A stretch of 28,643 nt of DNA, taken from the NCBI GenBank assembly GCA_026692885.1, contig JAPLNJ010001056.1, positions 1-28,643 of the forward strand, read 5' to 3'. A program made the translations under genes and the position numbers. Numbering within the stretch: position 1 is the first letter of the stretch; the number at the start of each line of letters is the position of its first letter. The stretch comes from Planctomycetota bacterium. Its GTDB lineage: Bacteria > Planctomycetota > Planctomycetia > Pirellulales > Pirellulaceae. Below are positions 16,771-25,800 of the stretch, piece after piece. The notes under the pieces were generated by a model. It saw only the letters and a program-made list of their open reading frames with translations, was not told where the DNA came from and ran no database searches.

Positions 16771-16817
16771 AGTTGGCAACTCCGGGGATACTTCCCTGAC
16801 GCTCGCGTGTTGCGGGC

Positions 16818-16839
16818 TCGTCGTCGCACCGCACGACGA
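16818..16839. promoter_or_regulatory. 7-bp dyad upstream of the arrestin-like operon
   Basis: TCGTCGT (16818-16824) and ACGACGA (16833-16839) flank an 8-base centre, 48 bases before the first start of the leftward operon. The place is right for an operator or leader hairpin; nothing identifies a regulator. Confidence 0.3.
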
Positions 16840-16984
16840 ACACCCCTCGCTCGGACGCTAGAGTTCCGGATCACTCCATGTCTCAAGATTATCACTTCGC
16901 AGGACCAGATCCGTGTGTAAGACTAACGTTCGGGGGGCTGGCTTGGCAAGGGTAGCGGACTCCAGTTTAAGAGAGACGAGGATC

Positions 16985-17014
16985 TTGCCTCAACTCGTTG
17001 GTTTGCGTTATTCT
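16985..17014 (+). promoter_or_regulatory. Possible sigma-70 promoter for the HEAT/TPR gene
   Basis: TTGCCT (16985-16990), an 18-base spacer and TATTCT (17009-17014) match four of six consensus bases in each hexamer. The start would be about 30 bases before ATG 17052. Confidence 0.35.
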
Positions 17015-17051
17015 GGAGGCGTCCCCTTCCCCGTGTCCGCGAGACTTCCCA

Positions 17052-18929
17052 ATGTCGCGATTTGTTTTCGGCTGGCGGTGGATTGCCCTGTGCCTGGTGC
17101 TTGCCTTGTGGAACCGAGTGACGGCTCCCGCCTCGTCGCCGGTGAGCAACGCCGCCAAAATGGCTGTCCCCAGTGACCCGCCTGAAGCCAGCGAGCAAGT
17201 GATCGAGACGCTGATTCTACAGCTGGGAGCCGAGGACTTTGCAAAACGCGAAAAGGCCGAGGCGGAATTGCGGCGGCTAGGGCTCATCGCCTTCGATGCT
17301 TTGCACAAAGCGCAGACCAGCGACGATATCGAAATCTCCCTACGTGCGCGCTATCTGCTGCGCAGTATGACCATCCGCTGGTTCCGCGAAGATGATTCGA
17401 TGGAAGCGAAGGACTTGCTACGCGGCTACGAACTCAAGCCGGTGGACGAACGCCGAAATTTGATGGAGCAATTGTCCAAACTACACGATTCCCAGGGCGT
17501 CGCCGCCCTGTGTCGGCTGGCACGTTTCGAAGCGTCCAATACGCTTTCCAAGCGAGCGGCACTGCTTGTCGTGCAAGTCCCTACCGCTACCAACCCGTCC
17601 GTCAATCAACGACTGGCGGAGACAATTCAGCGAGAAGTTGGCCTCAGCCAGCGCAAGGCCGCGGAGTGGCTTCGCACCTATCTGATCACCCTGGCCCATC
17701 CCGCAGGCTCGCTGGCAGCCTGGGAACGCCTTTGTCGACAGGAAGAAGAACTGTTCCAGAAGACTCCAGAGAGGACGTCTCTGGATATCGTCCGAGATTT
17801 GCTTCGCTGGGAAGCCGGACTGTTGGAACGCTTACAGCATCGCAAACAGGCGGCAGCGATTATTGCGAGGACCATCGACCTGCTGGATGGCTCGCGGGAA
17901 CAACTTTCTGAGATGATCGCCTGGCTGATGGAACGTAAAGCCTGGGCCACGGTCGAGGAACTTGCGAAACGCTTCCCCAAACGATTCGGAGAGCAGGCCC
18001 TGCTGTTGTACCCCCTGGCGGAGGCGCAGTTGCAGCAGGGACAGCAGGAACAGGCCGAGAAGACGGCCGAGCGCGCGATGCGGATTAACGCCGACACGCC
18101 CCAAGAGCATATCAAAGCGGCGTTCCACCTGCAGGAACACGGCTTGTTCGATTGGGCGGAACGTGAGTACCTGCATGTGATCGAGCTGGGGCCGGCTGGA
18201 GGCCAGCACGACGTACGGTCGCGGTTCCTGCTGTCGGAGATGCTCCATGATCAGCAGCGGGAGCTGGATGCAGCCAAGACGCTCCAACCGGTTGTCGACG
18301 GCTTGGACAAGGACCAGAACGTGCTCCACGCGGTGGACAGCATCGGACGCGAGCCAGAAGGCATCCGTTCACGCCTGCATTATTTCTACGCGGAGCACTA
18401 CAAAGCGGCCGACGACGTCGCCAAACAGATCGAAGAGCTTCGGAAGGGCGCCAAGCAGGATCCGACCGACGCGGATGTCCTGATCGCCATGCATCGCATC
18501 CCAGCTGCGGACGACGCGTGGCGCAAGGAGACCCTGACTTTGATCCTCGCCGCCACCCGATCCTTCCGCGAACAAATTCACGAGTACGAGCAGCAAACGA
18601 ACGAAGCTCCGATCGAGGAGGCCCGCACACTGTACAATCGGCAATTGGCGATCGCGCTGAACCAATTTGCGTGGCTGGTGGCCAACACTGCAGGCGACTA
18701 CGACGAAGCCTTGCGATGCAGCCTGCGTTCCCTGGAATTGGTTCCAGATACGGCCGGATACTTGGACACCCTGGGCCGATGTTACTTCGCGAAGAAGGAT
18801 TTCGAAAACGCGGTGAAGTCGCAGTCTCGCGCCGTCGAGTTGGATCGGCATTCGGGTCAAATTCGCCGTCAGTTGGAATTGTTCAAGGCCGCGTTGGATG
18901 CGGAGAACAAAGGACTTCGCAAATCTTGA
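17052..18929 (+). CDS. Secreted HEAT-like/TPR repeat protein
   Basis: A 625-residue protein. ATG 17052 is chosen because it begins directly with a signal peptide (MSRFVFGWRWIALCLVLALW); the frame is open from 16998 but the extra 18 residues would spoil the signal. Residues about 46-106 carry a HEAT-like unit common in planctomycete secreted proteins (LGAEDFAKREKAEAELRRLG followed by LRARYLLRSM). The C-terminal half is all-helical with TPR-type repeats (AEAQLQQGQQEQAEKTAERAMRIN; DYDEALRCSLRSLELVPDTAGYLDTLGRCYF; KKDFENAVKSQSRAVELD). It is probably a periplasmic protein-protein scaffold with no enzymatic motif. The DUF2752 gene follows after 36 bases, likely in one transcript. Confidence 0.85.
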   Translation: MSRFVFGWRWIALCLVLALWNRVTAPASSPVSNAAKMAVPSDPPEASEQVIETLILQLGAEDFAKREKAEAELRRLGLIAFDALHKAQTSDDIEISLRARYLLRSMTIRWFREDDSMEAKDLLRGYELKPVDERRNLMEQLSKLHDSQGVAALCRLARFEASNTLSKRAALLVVQVPTATNPSVNQRLAETIQREVGLSQRKAAEWLRTYLITLAHPAGSLAAWERLCRQEEELFQKTPERTSLDIVRDLLRWEAGLLERLQHRKQAAAIIARTIDLLDGSREQLSEMIAWLMERKAWATVEELAKRFPKRFGEQALLLYPLAEAQLQQGQQEQAEKTAERAMRINADTPQEHIKAAFHLQEHGLFDWAEREYLHVIELGPAGGQHDVRSRFLLSEMLHDQQRELDAAKTLQPVVDGLDKDQNVLHAVDSIGREPEGIRSRLHYFYAEHYKAADDVAKQIEELRKGAKQDPTDADVLIAMHRIPAADDAWRKETLTLILAATRSFREQIHEYEQQTNEAPIEEARTLYNRQLAIALNQFAWLVANTAGDYDEALRCSLRSLELVPDTAGYLDTLGRCYFAKKDFENAVKSQSRAVELDRHSGQIRRQLELFKAALDAENKGLRKS

Positions 18930-18965
18930 AGACGGCCAAAATCTCCTGGCGCATGCGGAAAGCCG

Positions 18966-19406
18966 ATGAATAATTTGACCGGCAAACAAGCTTCTCGCCA
19001 CTGGGTGTTTCTCGGCTTGTCTGTCTTCGTCCTGGTGGCGGCGTCGGTGTTACGACTGCAAGGTGATGAGCGAGTCGTGGTGCCGGTGGTGGGTTTGCCG
19101 TTGCCGGAAGCGTGTTACTATAAGCGGCTCTTGGGTTTCGGTTGCCCAGGCTGTGGGCTGACGAGATGCTTCATCTGCCTGATGCACGGCGAATTCTCGC
19201 GCGCGTGGCAATTCAATCCTGGCGGTTATCTGTGCTTCGCGATCGTGGCGTTTCAGTTCCCCTACCGGACGCTTCAGATCTGGCGATCCCGCAAGCACTT
19301 AGAAGAATGGCGGCCGGTGAGGTTTTCTGCGTCCGTCGGCGGCCTGCTGGTTGCCGTTCTGATTCTCCAGTGGATCTGGAGACAAATTCTGGGAATCCAC
19401 GTCTGA
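18966..19406 (+). CDS. DUF2752 membrane protein
   Basis: A 146-residue DUF2752 protein with three membrane segments (about 11-30, 85-103 and 122-142). The family motif GFGCPGCGLTR is at 57-67, with further Cys at 50 and 68, so a metal- or redox-related cysteine cluster is possible. The family has no established function. It follows the HEAT/TPR gene at 36 bases and is probably co-transcribed. A twin-hairpin repeat begins 28 bases past its stop. Confidence 0.9.
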   Translation: MNNLTGKQASRHWVFLGLSVFVLVAASVLRLQGDERVVVPVVGLPLPEACYYKRLLGFGCPGCGLTRCFICLMHGEFSRAWQFNPGGYLCFAIVAFQFPYRTLQIWRSRKHLEEWRPVRFSASVGGLLVAVLILQWIWRQILGIHV

Positions 19407-19434
19407 CGCCTACCGTGGCCTCAACCGTAATCAA

Positions 19435-19482
19435 GCAGGTCAGGCTTTCCAGCCTGGCGTCAGCCTCGAAAGGCTGACCTAC
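19435..19482. repeat. Palindromic element with two nested tetraloop hairpins
   Basis: Outer arms 19437-19449 and 19468-19480 pair over 13 bases with one mismatch. Inside are two perfect 6-bp stems with four-base loops: CAGGCT-TTCC-AGCCTG (19441-19456) and CAGCCT-CGAA-AGGCTG (19461-19476). The RNA could therefore switch between one long hairpin and two short ones. A decayed relative lies at 3951-3978. Confidence 0.7.
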
Positions 19483-19535
19483 AAAGATGACCGAACAACG
19501 CCTCCCCTCGGTGACGGCGGAGAACTGGCTGTCTT

Positions 19536-19563
19536 GACCTGCCTCGAACAATGTATAGACAAT
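19536..19563 (+). promoter_or_regulatory. Weak candidate promoter upstream of the DUF4912 gene
   Basis: TTGACC (19536-19541), 16 bases, then TAGACA (19558-19563). The -35 box is good, the -10 box poor. It would give a leader of about 365 bases. Confidence 0.25.
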
Positions 19564-19934
19564 GGAATATGAATTCTAAGTATCATGTGTGCAAAACCTT
19601 GCGATCATGTATCGACAGTCTCACCCCCCTCACTGGAATCCGCCATTTGCTTTCGACGCAGGTTTCGACTACATTCAACCCAGACGACGTGTCGGACGTT
19701 GTTCACCAACCATACCAACCACAAAACGCAGTCGTTGACGACTGTTCTGCGGAACGACAGAAGGTTTACGGGACGGCCAGAGGATTGGCTGTCTCTCGTT
19801 GCTCAAATCCGTGTCGGTGCGGGATTACCGGGGCGAGGTTTGGGTGTGACCAAGACTTGTCACGGAGGGTGCTCGAATCACACCGTGCCGCTGGGGTAGC
19901 GGCGTGATGCTCGCAACAGCGGAGGTACGATCCT

Positions 19935-21215
19935 TTGATTACGGCAGCGTCTTTGAAAGAGTATTCGCGTCGAGACCTCGCGGAAATGGCCAAGCGGCGC
20001 GGGGTGTCAGGCTGGCACACCATGTGCAAGGAGCAGTTAGTGCGAGCTCTAACGCGACTCCGGGCAATGGCCTCTCGCGCGAAAGCCATCTCCGCACAAA
20101 AATCTGCCAAGTCGGCTCCTCGAAATGGAGCCAACGGCAGCAACATCAAGTCATCGGCGAAGCCGCCTGTCAAGCCATCGGCCAAACCGCCTGTCAAGTC
20201 ATCGGCCAAACGGCAGGTCGCGGGCAAGGCCGAGACGGCCTCTCGCAGTGCCCCGGTACGAGCGAGGAAGAAGACGCCCCGCGTTTTGCGTCAAATTGAA
20301 GAGGTTCACGCCCAGCGTGAGCGATTCAAGGACTTGGCTACGGGCACCTTGCCACCTCAGAATCCTGTCTCGGCTGGCGCCAAGCGAAATGGTGGCATCC
20401 GCGTCAATCGTACGGTGAAACGGGATCGGCTGGCTCTGATGGTTCGCGATTCCTACTGGTTGCATGTTTACTGGGAAATCAGCCGCCAAAGTGTCGAACG
20501 TGTGCGAGTGGCCATGGCCGAGGCGTGGCACACGGCGCGGCCGATTCTGCGCCTGCTCGAAGTCGAAACCGGCTCCACCACCAACACGGCCGAGCGGGTG
20601 CTCCGAGAAATTCCGATCCACGGAGGTGTCAACAACTGGTACATCGACGTGCAGAACCCCCCGAGCAGTTTCCGCGTGGCGATTGGTTACTTGAGCGCCA
20701 GCGGCAAGTTCCACGCGATGGCTCGCAGCAATTCCGTGACCACACCTCGGCTGGGCGCAAGCGATGCATTGGATCAGAACTGGACGGACGTGGCTCGGGA
20801 CTGCGAGCGAATCTATGCCATGAGCGGCGGTTACAACGATGAACCGGCTGCCGGCGACCTCAAGGAATTGTTCGAGGAGCGTCTGCGCCGCCCCATGGGA
20901 TCTCCGTTGGGCTCGCAGTATGGGTCCGGAGCCGGAGGGACCCTGCCACGTTTGTGCGACTTCCACTTTGACGTTGATGCGGAATTGATCATCTACGGAC
21001 AAACACGCGGAGACGCTCATGTCACCATCGCCGGCCAACCCGTCAAGCTTCGTCCCGATGGTTCCTTCACCGTCCGGCAGAGTATGCCGGATCGGCGGCA
21101 GGTGCTACCTGTCGTGGCGGGAAGTCGCGATGGTCTGGAGCAACGCACGGTGATCCTGGCCATCGAGCGGAACACGAAGGTCATGGAACCGGTCACGCGA
21201 GAGGTCAGCGAGTAG
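19935..21215 (+). CDS. DUF4912 protein with N-terminal Rho_N/SAP-like segment and basic linker
   Basis: A 426-residue protein that starts at TTG 19935; GGAGGT at 19921-19926, eight bases upstream, makes this start convincing. Residues 4-43 (LKEYSRRDLAEMAKRRGVSG then KEQLVRAL) resemble a Rho N-terminal/SAP helix-extended-loop-helix, a nucleic-acid-binding fold. Residues 44-115 are a Lys/Ala/Pro/Ser-rich basic linker made partly from 24-bp DNA repeats (20148-20219). DUF4912 follows, starting near DRLALMVRDSYWLHVYWEIS, with GVNNWYIDVQNPPSSFRVAIGY as its second conserved block. The C-terminal part (FDVDAELIIYGQTRGDAHVTIAGQPVKLRPDGSFTVRQSMPD) is a short Ig-like beta module. The protein may bind DNA or RNA, by inference from the first domain; the biological role is unknown. 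Confidence 0.87.
   Translation: MITAASLKEYSRRDLAEMAKRRGVSGWHTMCKEQLVRALTRLRAMASRAKAISAQKSAKSAPRNGANGSNIKSSAKPPVKPSAKPPVKSSAKRQVAGKAETASRSAPVRARKKTPRVLRQIEEVHAQRERFKDLATGTLPPQNPVSAGAKRNGGIRVNRTVKRDRLALMVRDSYWLHVYWEISRQSVERVRVAMAEAWHTARPILRLLEVETGSTTNTAERVLREIPIHGGVNNWYIDVQNPPSSFRVAIGYLSASGKFHAMARSNSVTTPRLGASDALDQNWTDVARDCERIYAMSGGYNDEPAAGDLKELFEERLRRPMGSPLGSQYGSGAGGTLPRLCDFHFDVDAELIIYGQTRGDAHVTIAGQPVKLRPDGSFTVRQSMPDRRQVLPVVAGSRDGLEQRTVILAIERNTKVMEPVTREVSE
20148..20219 (+). repeat. 24-bp in-frame repeats in the DUF4912 linker
   Basis: Units 20148-20171 and 20172-20195 differ at only a few positions, and 20196-20219 is a more diverged third copy. They encode K-S/P-S-A-K-P-P-V, extending the basic linker by eight residues each. 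Confidence 0.75.
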
Positions 21216-21621
21216 ACCACTCTACGAGTCGCGGGACCGCAGTCTGGGACGCGCATTCCAATATTCCAATCGGCCCCCGATAAGCGCGATTGCCGCTGAT
21301 GCGGCTGTCTGTTAGGATGCAAGCGTACGTCAACGTCTCGTGCGTCGGCAATTTCCTCTGCCATGTTCGTGCTGCCGGTGACATTTTTTGGTGAGCCGAT
21401 AATGAGAACCGCTGGGAACCTAGATTACGGCTCCGGCCGCGTGTACAGCCGACGTGGGTGATGTCGCAACGCGCCGTTGCCCCTCCGTCGGATCACACTA
21501 CCCGGTGCCTAGGTACCCACTTATTCATAGCGGGCTCTCACAAGAACTCACCGCCACGGCATTGCGGTGGAGGAGTTGCCGTCCTTTCTTTCTGCCCCTA
21601 CATCTCCGAGGAATCGCGGCC
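21216..21621. other. Intergenic region upstream of larE
   Basis: These 406 bases follow the DUF4912 stop. A bulged hairpin around that stop (21208-21232, stem GTAGA/TCTAC extended by GCGA/TCGC) could help end transcription. Near the larE start, ACCGC...GCGGT forms a small stem. I recognise no riboswitch or small gene; the open frame back to 21454 translates to sequence unlike any family. Confidence 0.45.
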
Positions 21622-22455
21622 TTGTCGAACCTGTCTGCAAAACGCGAACGACTGCTCGACTTGATTCGTAGCTTTGACAGCTGTGCGGTGGCCTTCTCGG
21701 CCGGAATCGACAGTACAGTTTTGGCGAAGGCGGCCCAAGTGGCGCTGGGCGATCGCGCGGTCGCGGTAACCGGCGTGAGCCCCAGCCTGCCGGCGGGAGA
21801 ACTTGCGGAGGCCCGACGACTGGCCGCTCAGATCGGGATTCGGCACGAAGTAATTGCCACGGAGGAGTTCTCCAGTCCCGATTATCTGCGAAACGACCCC
21901 AACCGTTGCTATCACTGCAAGACCGAGCTCTACACACAGATCGAACGCATCGCTCCCCAGTTGCACGTGGCCGTGGTATTCAACGGCGCCAACCTGGATG
22001 ACTTGGGCGATTTTCGACCCGGCATGCGGGCGGCCAGTGAGCGTCAGGTGCGCAGTCCTCTCGCTGAATGCGGCTTTACTAAGGAGGAGATCCGCGCGCT
22101 GGCCATCGAGTGGCAGTTGCCGATCTGGGACAAGCCCGCTATGCCGTGCTTGGCAAGTCGCGTGGCGTATGGCGAGGAGGTCTCACCGGAGCGGTTGGAA
22201 ATGATCGATCGGGCCGAGCGTTTTCTGCGCGAAAGAGGCCTGCGTACGGTCCGGGTGCGTTACCACAAAGGGAATTTGGCTCGACTGGAGGTTCCCGTCG
22301 ATGCGATCGAACAGATTGCCCAATCGCCGCTACGTCACGAGCTGGTCGAGTACCTGCGGTCGCTGGGCTTTCAGTTTGTCACGTTGGATCTGCAAGGTTT
22401 CCGTTCGGGAAGCCTGAACGTTCTGCTGCCGTCCGAGGCGTTGCGAACCCTGTGA
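21622..22455 (+). CDS. larE: LarE-type ATP-dependent sacrificial sulfur transferase
   Basis: LarE adenylates pyridinium-3,5-dicarboxylate mononucleotide and transfers sulfur from its own cysteine while building the nickel-pincer cofactor of lactate racemase and related enzymes. The PP-loop is FSAGIDST (25-32), a variant of the usual SGGxDS. CYHCKTELY (96-104) and WDKPAMPCLASR (169-180) are family blocks. With TTG 21622 as start, the sacrificial Cys falls at residue 176, the same number as in the Lactiplantibacillus enzyme, and length is 277. GAGGAA at 21608-21613 is ideally spaced for this TTG. Cys at 180 and 205, used by the iron-sulfur type of LarE, are absent. No larA, larB or larC is in the window, so the cofactor's client enzyme is unknown. 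Confidence 0.9.
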   Translation: MSNLSAKRERLLDLIRSFDSCAVAFSAGIDSTVLAKAAQVALGDRAVAVTGVSPSLPAGELAEARRLAAQIGIRHEVIATEEFSSPDYLRNDPNRCYHCKTELYTQIERIAPQLHVAVVFNGANLDDLGDFRPGMRAASERQVRSPLAECGFTKEEIRALAIEWQLPIWDKPAMPCLASRVAYGEEVSPERLEMIDRAERFLRERGLRTVRVRYHKGNLARLEVPVDAIEQIAQSPLRHELVEYLRSLGFQFVTLDLQGFRSGSLNVLLPSEALRTL

Positions 22456-22472
22456 GAACGATCGCAGCGCGA

Positions 22473-22706
22473 TTAGTAGTCGCCAGAGTATTCCGTGTCG
22501 ATGGCGAGATTGCTCGTCGGTGACTTGTCGCGAAAGGCAGCCTCGAACAGGCCGTTCACTTCAATTGCCGGAAACAACTTGGAGTCGTTCTTGCGAATGG
22601 GGGTATCCTGGGTAATCTCCCCAAGTTTCACCTTTTGCAGCAACTCCGCGTTGGTGAAGGGGCCTTGGAGTTTACCCATCAACTCACAGTACCATTGGGT
22701 TGTCAT
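22473..22706 (-). CDS. Small GYF_2-domain (DUF4339) protein
   Basis: A 77-residue protein. TTQWYCELMGKLQGPFTNAE, then LLQKVKLGEITQDTPIRK, is the GYF_2 domain pattern: W-Y, GPF, a helix, and 'G.I..DT.I.K'. GYF-like domains usually bind proline-rich peptides; a partner is not evident. The domain fills residues 1-55, and the short C-terminal tail is acidic. It is convergent with larE, with stops 17 bases apart. Codon use looks coding and the domain match is good, so it is likely real despite its size. Confidence 0.8.
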   Translation of the reverse strand: MTTQWYCELMGKLQGPFTNAELLQKVKLGEITQDTPIRKNDSKLFPAIEVNGLFEAAFRDKSPTSNLAIDTEYSGDY

Positions 22707-22825
22707 CGCAGCGGCGGTGTTCTTGCTAGAGCTTTGAATCGGCAGACGAGCGTCTCGGTTCTGGATGCGAGACGCCCCTGACCGGCGGTTCTAAGTCTAG
22801 CCAATCGGCTTCAACTTGAGAAGTA

Positions 22826-25800
22826 CTACCGCTGCACTTTGCCGTCATCTTTCTTCGTAAGGAGTTCGTCGGGGCGGCTGCCCAGGAACACGAACAGGTC
22901 GGTGACCTCCTGAAAGGTCAGCGAGTCCAAGAGACCGGTCGGCATATCCGAGGCACGATTCAGACGGATCTCGTCGACCTCGCTTTGCAGCACCGTGACC
23001 TCCGTGCCGTCGCTTTGCCGCACCAGTGCGTCACCAGTCGAGGTGACGTTCACCATGCCCGAAACCACGCGACCGCTGGCAGTGATCACGGTCTTCGTGG
23101 TGTGATCGCTGGGAATCATGTGCGAGGGATAGAGCACCGACTCGATGATCTCCTTACGCATCAACCGTTTGCTGACCGTCGTCAGATCCAATCCATCTGC
23201 GTCGCCCAGGTCGCCGTAGCGATGGCAGCGGGCACAGAGCGACTTGGCGAAAACGGTCGCTCCACGCGCGGCGGAACCTTGGTTGGCATCGACACTGTTG
23301 AGATGACGCAGCAGTTCCGGCAGTTTCCATTTGCTCTCCTCGCGTTCCTCTGCCAGGACCGCTTCCGGCGCCTCCGGGAATTTCTCCGCATAATACTTCT
23401 GCCACTCCGCTAACTTGACTTTCCAATCGCCCTCGGCCTTGGTCGTTTCGTCGGTCCAGTACTCGAGCAGGGCGATGGCATCTTCGGCGCCGGCTCCTTG
23501 CAGCTTCAGACCACGAACAATCACGGCACGGAAGTATTCGGGGTCTTCCGGAGCCAGAGTGACGGATTTCAGCTTGACCAGTACCTCTCGAGCGGCGTCG
23601 CCTTCCAGAAACGGCAGGCTGCGTACGAGATACGTCCAATTCTCCTCCGAGGGCCATTGGGCCAAACCCATGGCAATCGCAGGTCGGCGTTCGGGGTCGA
23701 CTTCCCATAACTGACGCAGGTAGGCCAAACAGTTCGGGGCACCGCCGCGAGCCAGGACCGCCACGATGCCTACCTTCAGCCGCATACGGGGCAGGTCAGT
23801 CGCGTCCAGCAGTTGCTCGTTGATTTTCTTGAGGGTCTCCAGCAATTCGTCGTCGACTTGCTGGGGCAACTTGTACAACGCCCCGACGGCGGCCGACGGC
23901 CAGCGGGTTCCTTCGGCGACAATCTGCCGCGCCTCCTCCACAGACATGCCGCGGGCAAAGTCGCGGCTGGCATTCGAGACATAGGCGGCGTAGCTGTGAC
24001 CACCCGATTTCTTCTGCGCGTCCTCGAAGAACTCCAGTACTTGCGTGCGTTGCGCCGGAGTCCAGCCCTGCTCCAGGAACCGCAAATGCATCGCCAGATG
24101 CAGTTTGTCCGGGTCCGGCACGCTCTCCGCTCTTAACTGCGTCAAATAGCGGTCGACGACGGACGGTTCCTGTAAATGGACCAACAGTCGCACCAATTCT
24201 CGGTTTATCCCGTGATCGTTGGACGGATACTCATTCGCCAGTCGCTCGCGAGCGCGCGCCGCTTCTTCGGCGGGGATCGGGCCACGCACCAGCGCAACCT
24301 GCATGACCCGCAACATGTCGACAAAGTCGCGATCGCTCACGTAGCCACCCATCATCGCCAGCAAACGATCGAGCACCTGTGTGGCGACTTCCTTATCTGG
24401 ATGGCCGATCAGCAGCGCCAAGGCGCTCTCGATGACTACCCGCTGATTGTCGCTGTTCAGCAATTCGTCCCGCCACTGCTTCACCGGCAGACGTTCCAGC
24501 AAGCGTCGTGCGGCCCAGACGAGGTAGCGATCCTCCGATTTCAGGAGTTGCGTCAGTTTCTCGACAGGTACGGCCTGTCCCCGGCGGACCAGAGCCTCAC
24601 AGACTCTGCGGCGGACCAGCACGTCGCTGTCGTCCAGCAGGTTGGTCAGGGCCGTGTGGGTCGCGTCACTGCCCCGTAGGCCCATCAATTCCACCGCCTT
24701 GGCACGGACTTGTTCGGTTTCATCCTGCGTGAGTCGGACGAGCAATTCATCGTCCGGGGCCGGCGCATACAATTGCAGCAGATCCAACGCCCGCGTGCGG
24801 TATCGCCAGGGATTGGCGGGACTGATTGCCACGCCGTGCAGCAGACGTTCCCAATCCTTGCCGATCTGGGTTTTCAGGGCTGCCACCTGCTGCCGACTCC
24901 AGGCAGAATTTAGTTGTGGCTGGCGAATCACGGCGCTCAGTCCGCGGCCCAAATCGGCGGCACCGGGCACCGGCTTGCCGAGCCACTTGATCCGATACAC
25001 ACCGCCCGGTTTGCCGCTCCCACCCGTGACAAAGTACAGCCCACCGTCCGGGGCGACGTCCAAACCGGTGATGCCGAGTCCCTCACTGTCCAGCAGAATC
25101 TCGCTGGTGGCCGTGTACGTTCCGCCGCCGGGGGTGAGTGTCACGGCCAGGATTCGGCCTGCAGCCCCATCGGCCACAAACAAGGCATCGTGATACTTTT
25201 CCGGGAATAGGTAGTGACCGTAGAACACAGCGCCGGCCGGCGCGAAGTGGCCGGTGTCCAGGGTCGCGGGCAGGTTGTCCGCATAGTATTCCGGCCACTT
25301 GGCCCAACCACTGCGCCAGCCAAATTCGGCGCCCGGGATCACATGTTGCACTCGCGACGCGCGGTGCCAAGGGGTCCCCGCGTCGAAGTCGGCACCGCCG
25401 TCTTGCGTGAACAACTCGCCCTCGGAATTAAAGGCCACGTCGGTTGCGTTGCGAAATCCGCCGGCCACCAACTGAACCTTTTCGCCCTTCAGATCTGTGC
25501 GTAGGATCACTCCGCCCGGCACTTTGTTGGACGGTTGGTGGTCCATAGGATCCTCGTACCGAGGCTGTAACAGATCACCTTCGTAGTAGTTCTGGTGCGG
25601 ACTATTGGCGTCGTAGCCTTGCTCCGGTTGCGTCTGGTTGCCCAGCGCAACGTACAGCCAACCGTCGATGCCCAGCGCTAAACCGTGGGGACCGAATTCG
25701 TTGGACTTGCCGCGGAATTTCAGGACCGTCTGGATTTCGTCGAGTCGGCCCGTGCGTTTCTTATCGGTCAAGCGGTACAGTCCCAAACCATCGGGGCCTT

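Larger units (their letters stand above)
19407..19934. other. Long intergenic region upstream of the DUF4912 gene
   Basis: These 528 bases contain a palindromic repeat (19435-19482), a possible promoter (19536-19563), and then about 370 bases that are less GC-rich at first (around 19550-19620). Open frames here have no ribosome site or family resemblance. If the promoter is real, the mRNA leader would be unusually long. Confidence 0.45.

Noticed and set aside
19551..19907. Open frames of about 100-118 residues upstream of the DUF4912 gene
   Set aside because: No ribosome site, Ser/Arg/Cys-rich translations without domain resemblance, and no clear coding bias.
21454..21621. Upstream extension of the larE frame
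   Set aside because: The added 56 residues match nothing in the family, while TTG 21622 has an ideal ribosome site and puts the sacrificial Cys at 176.
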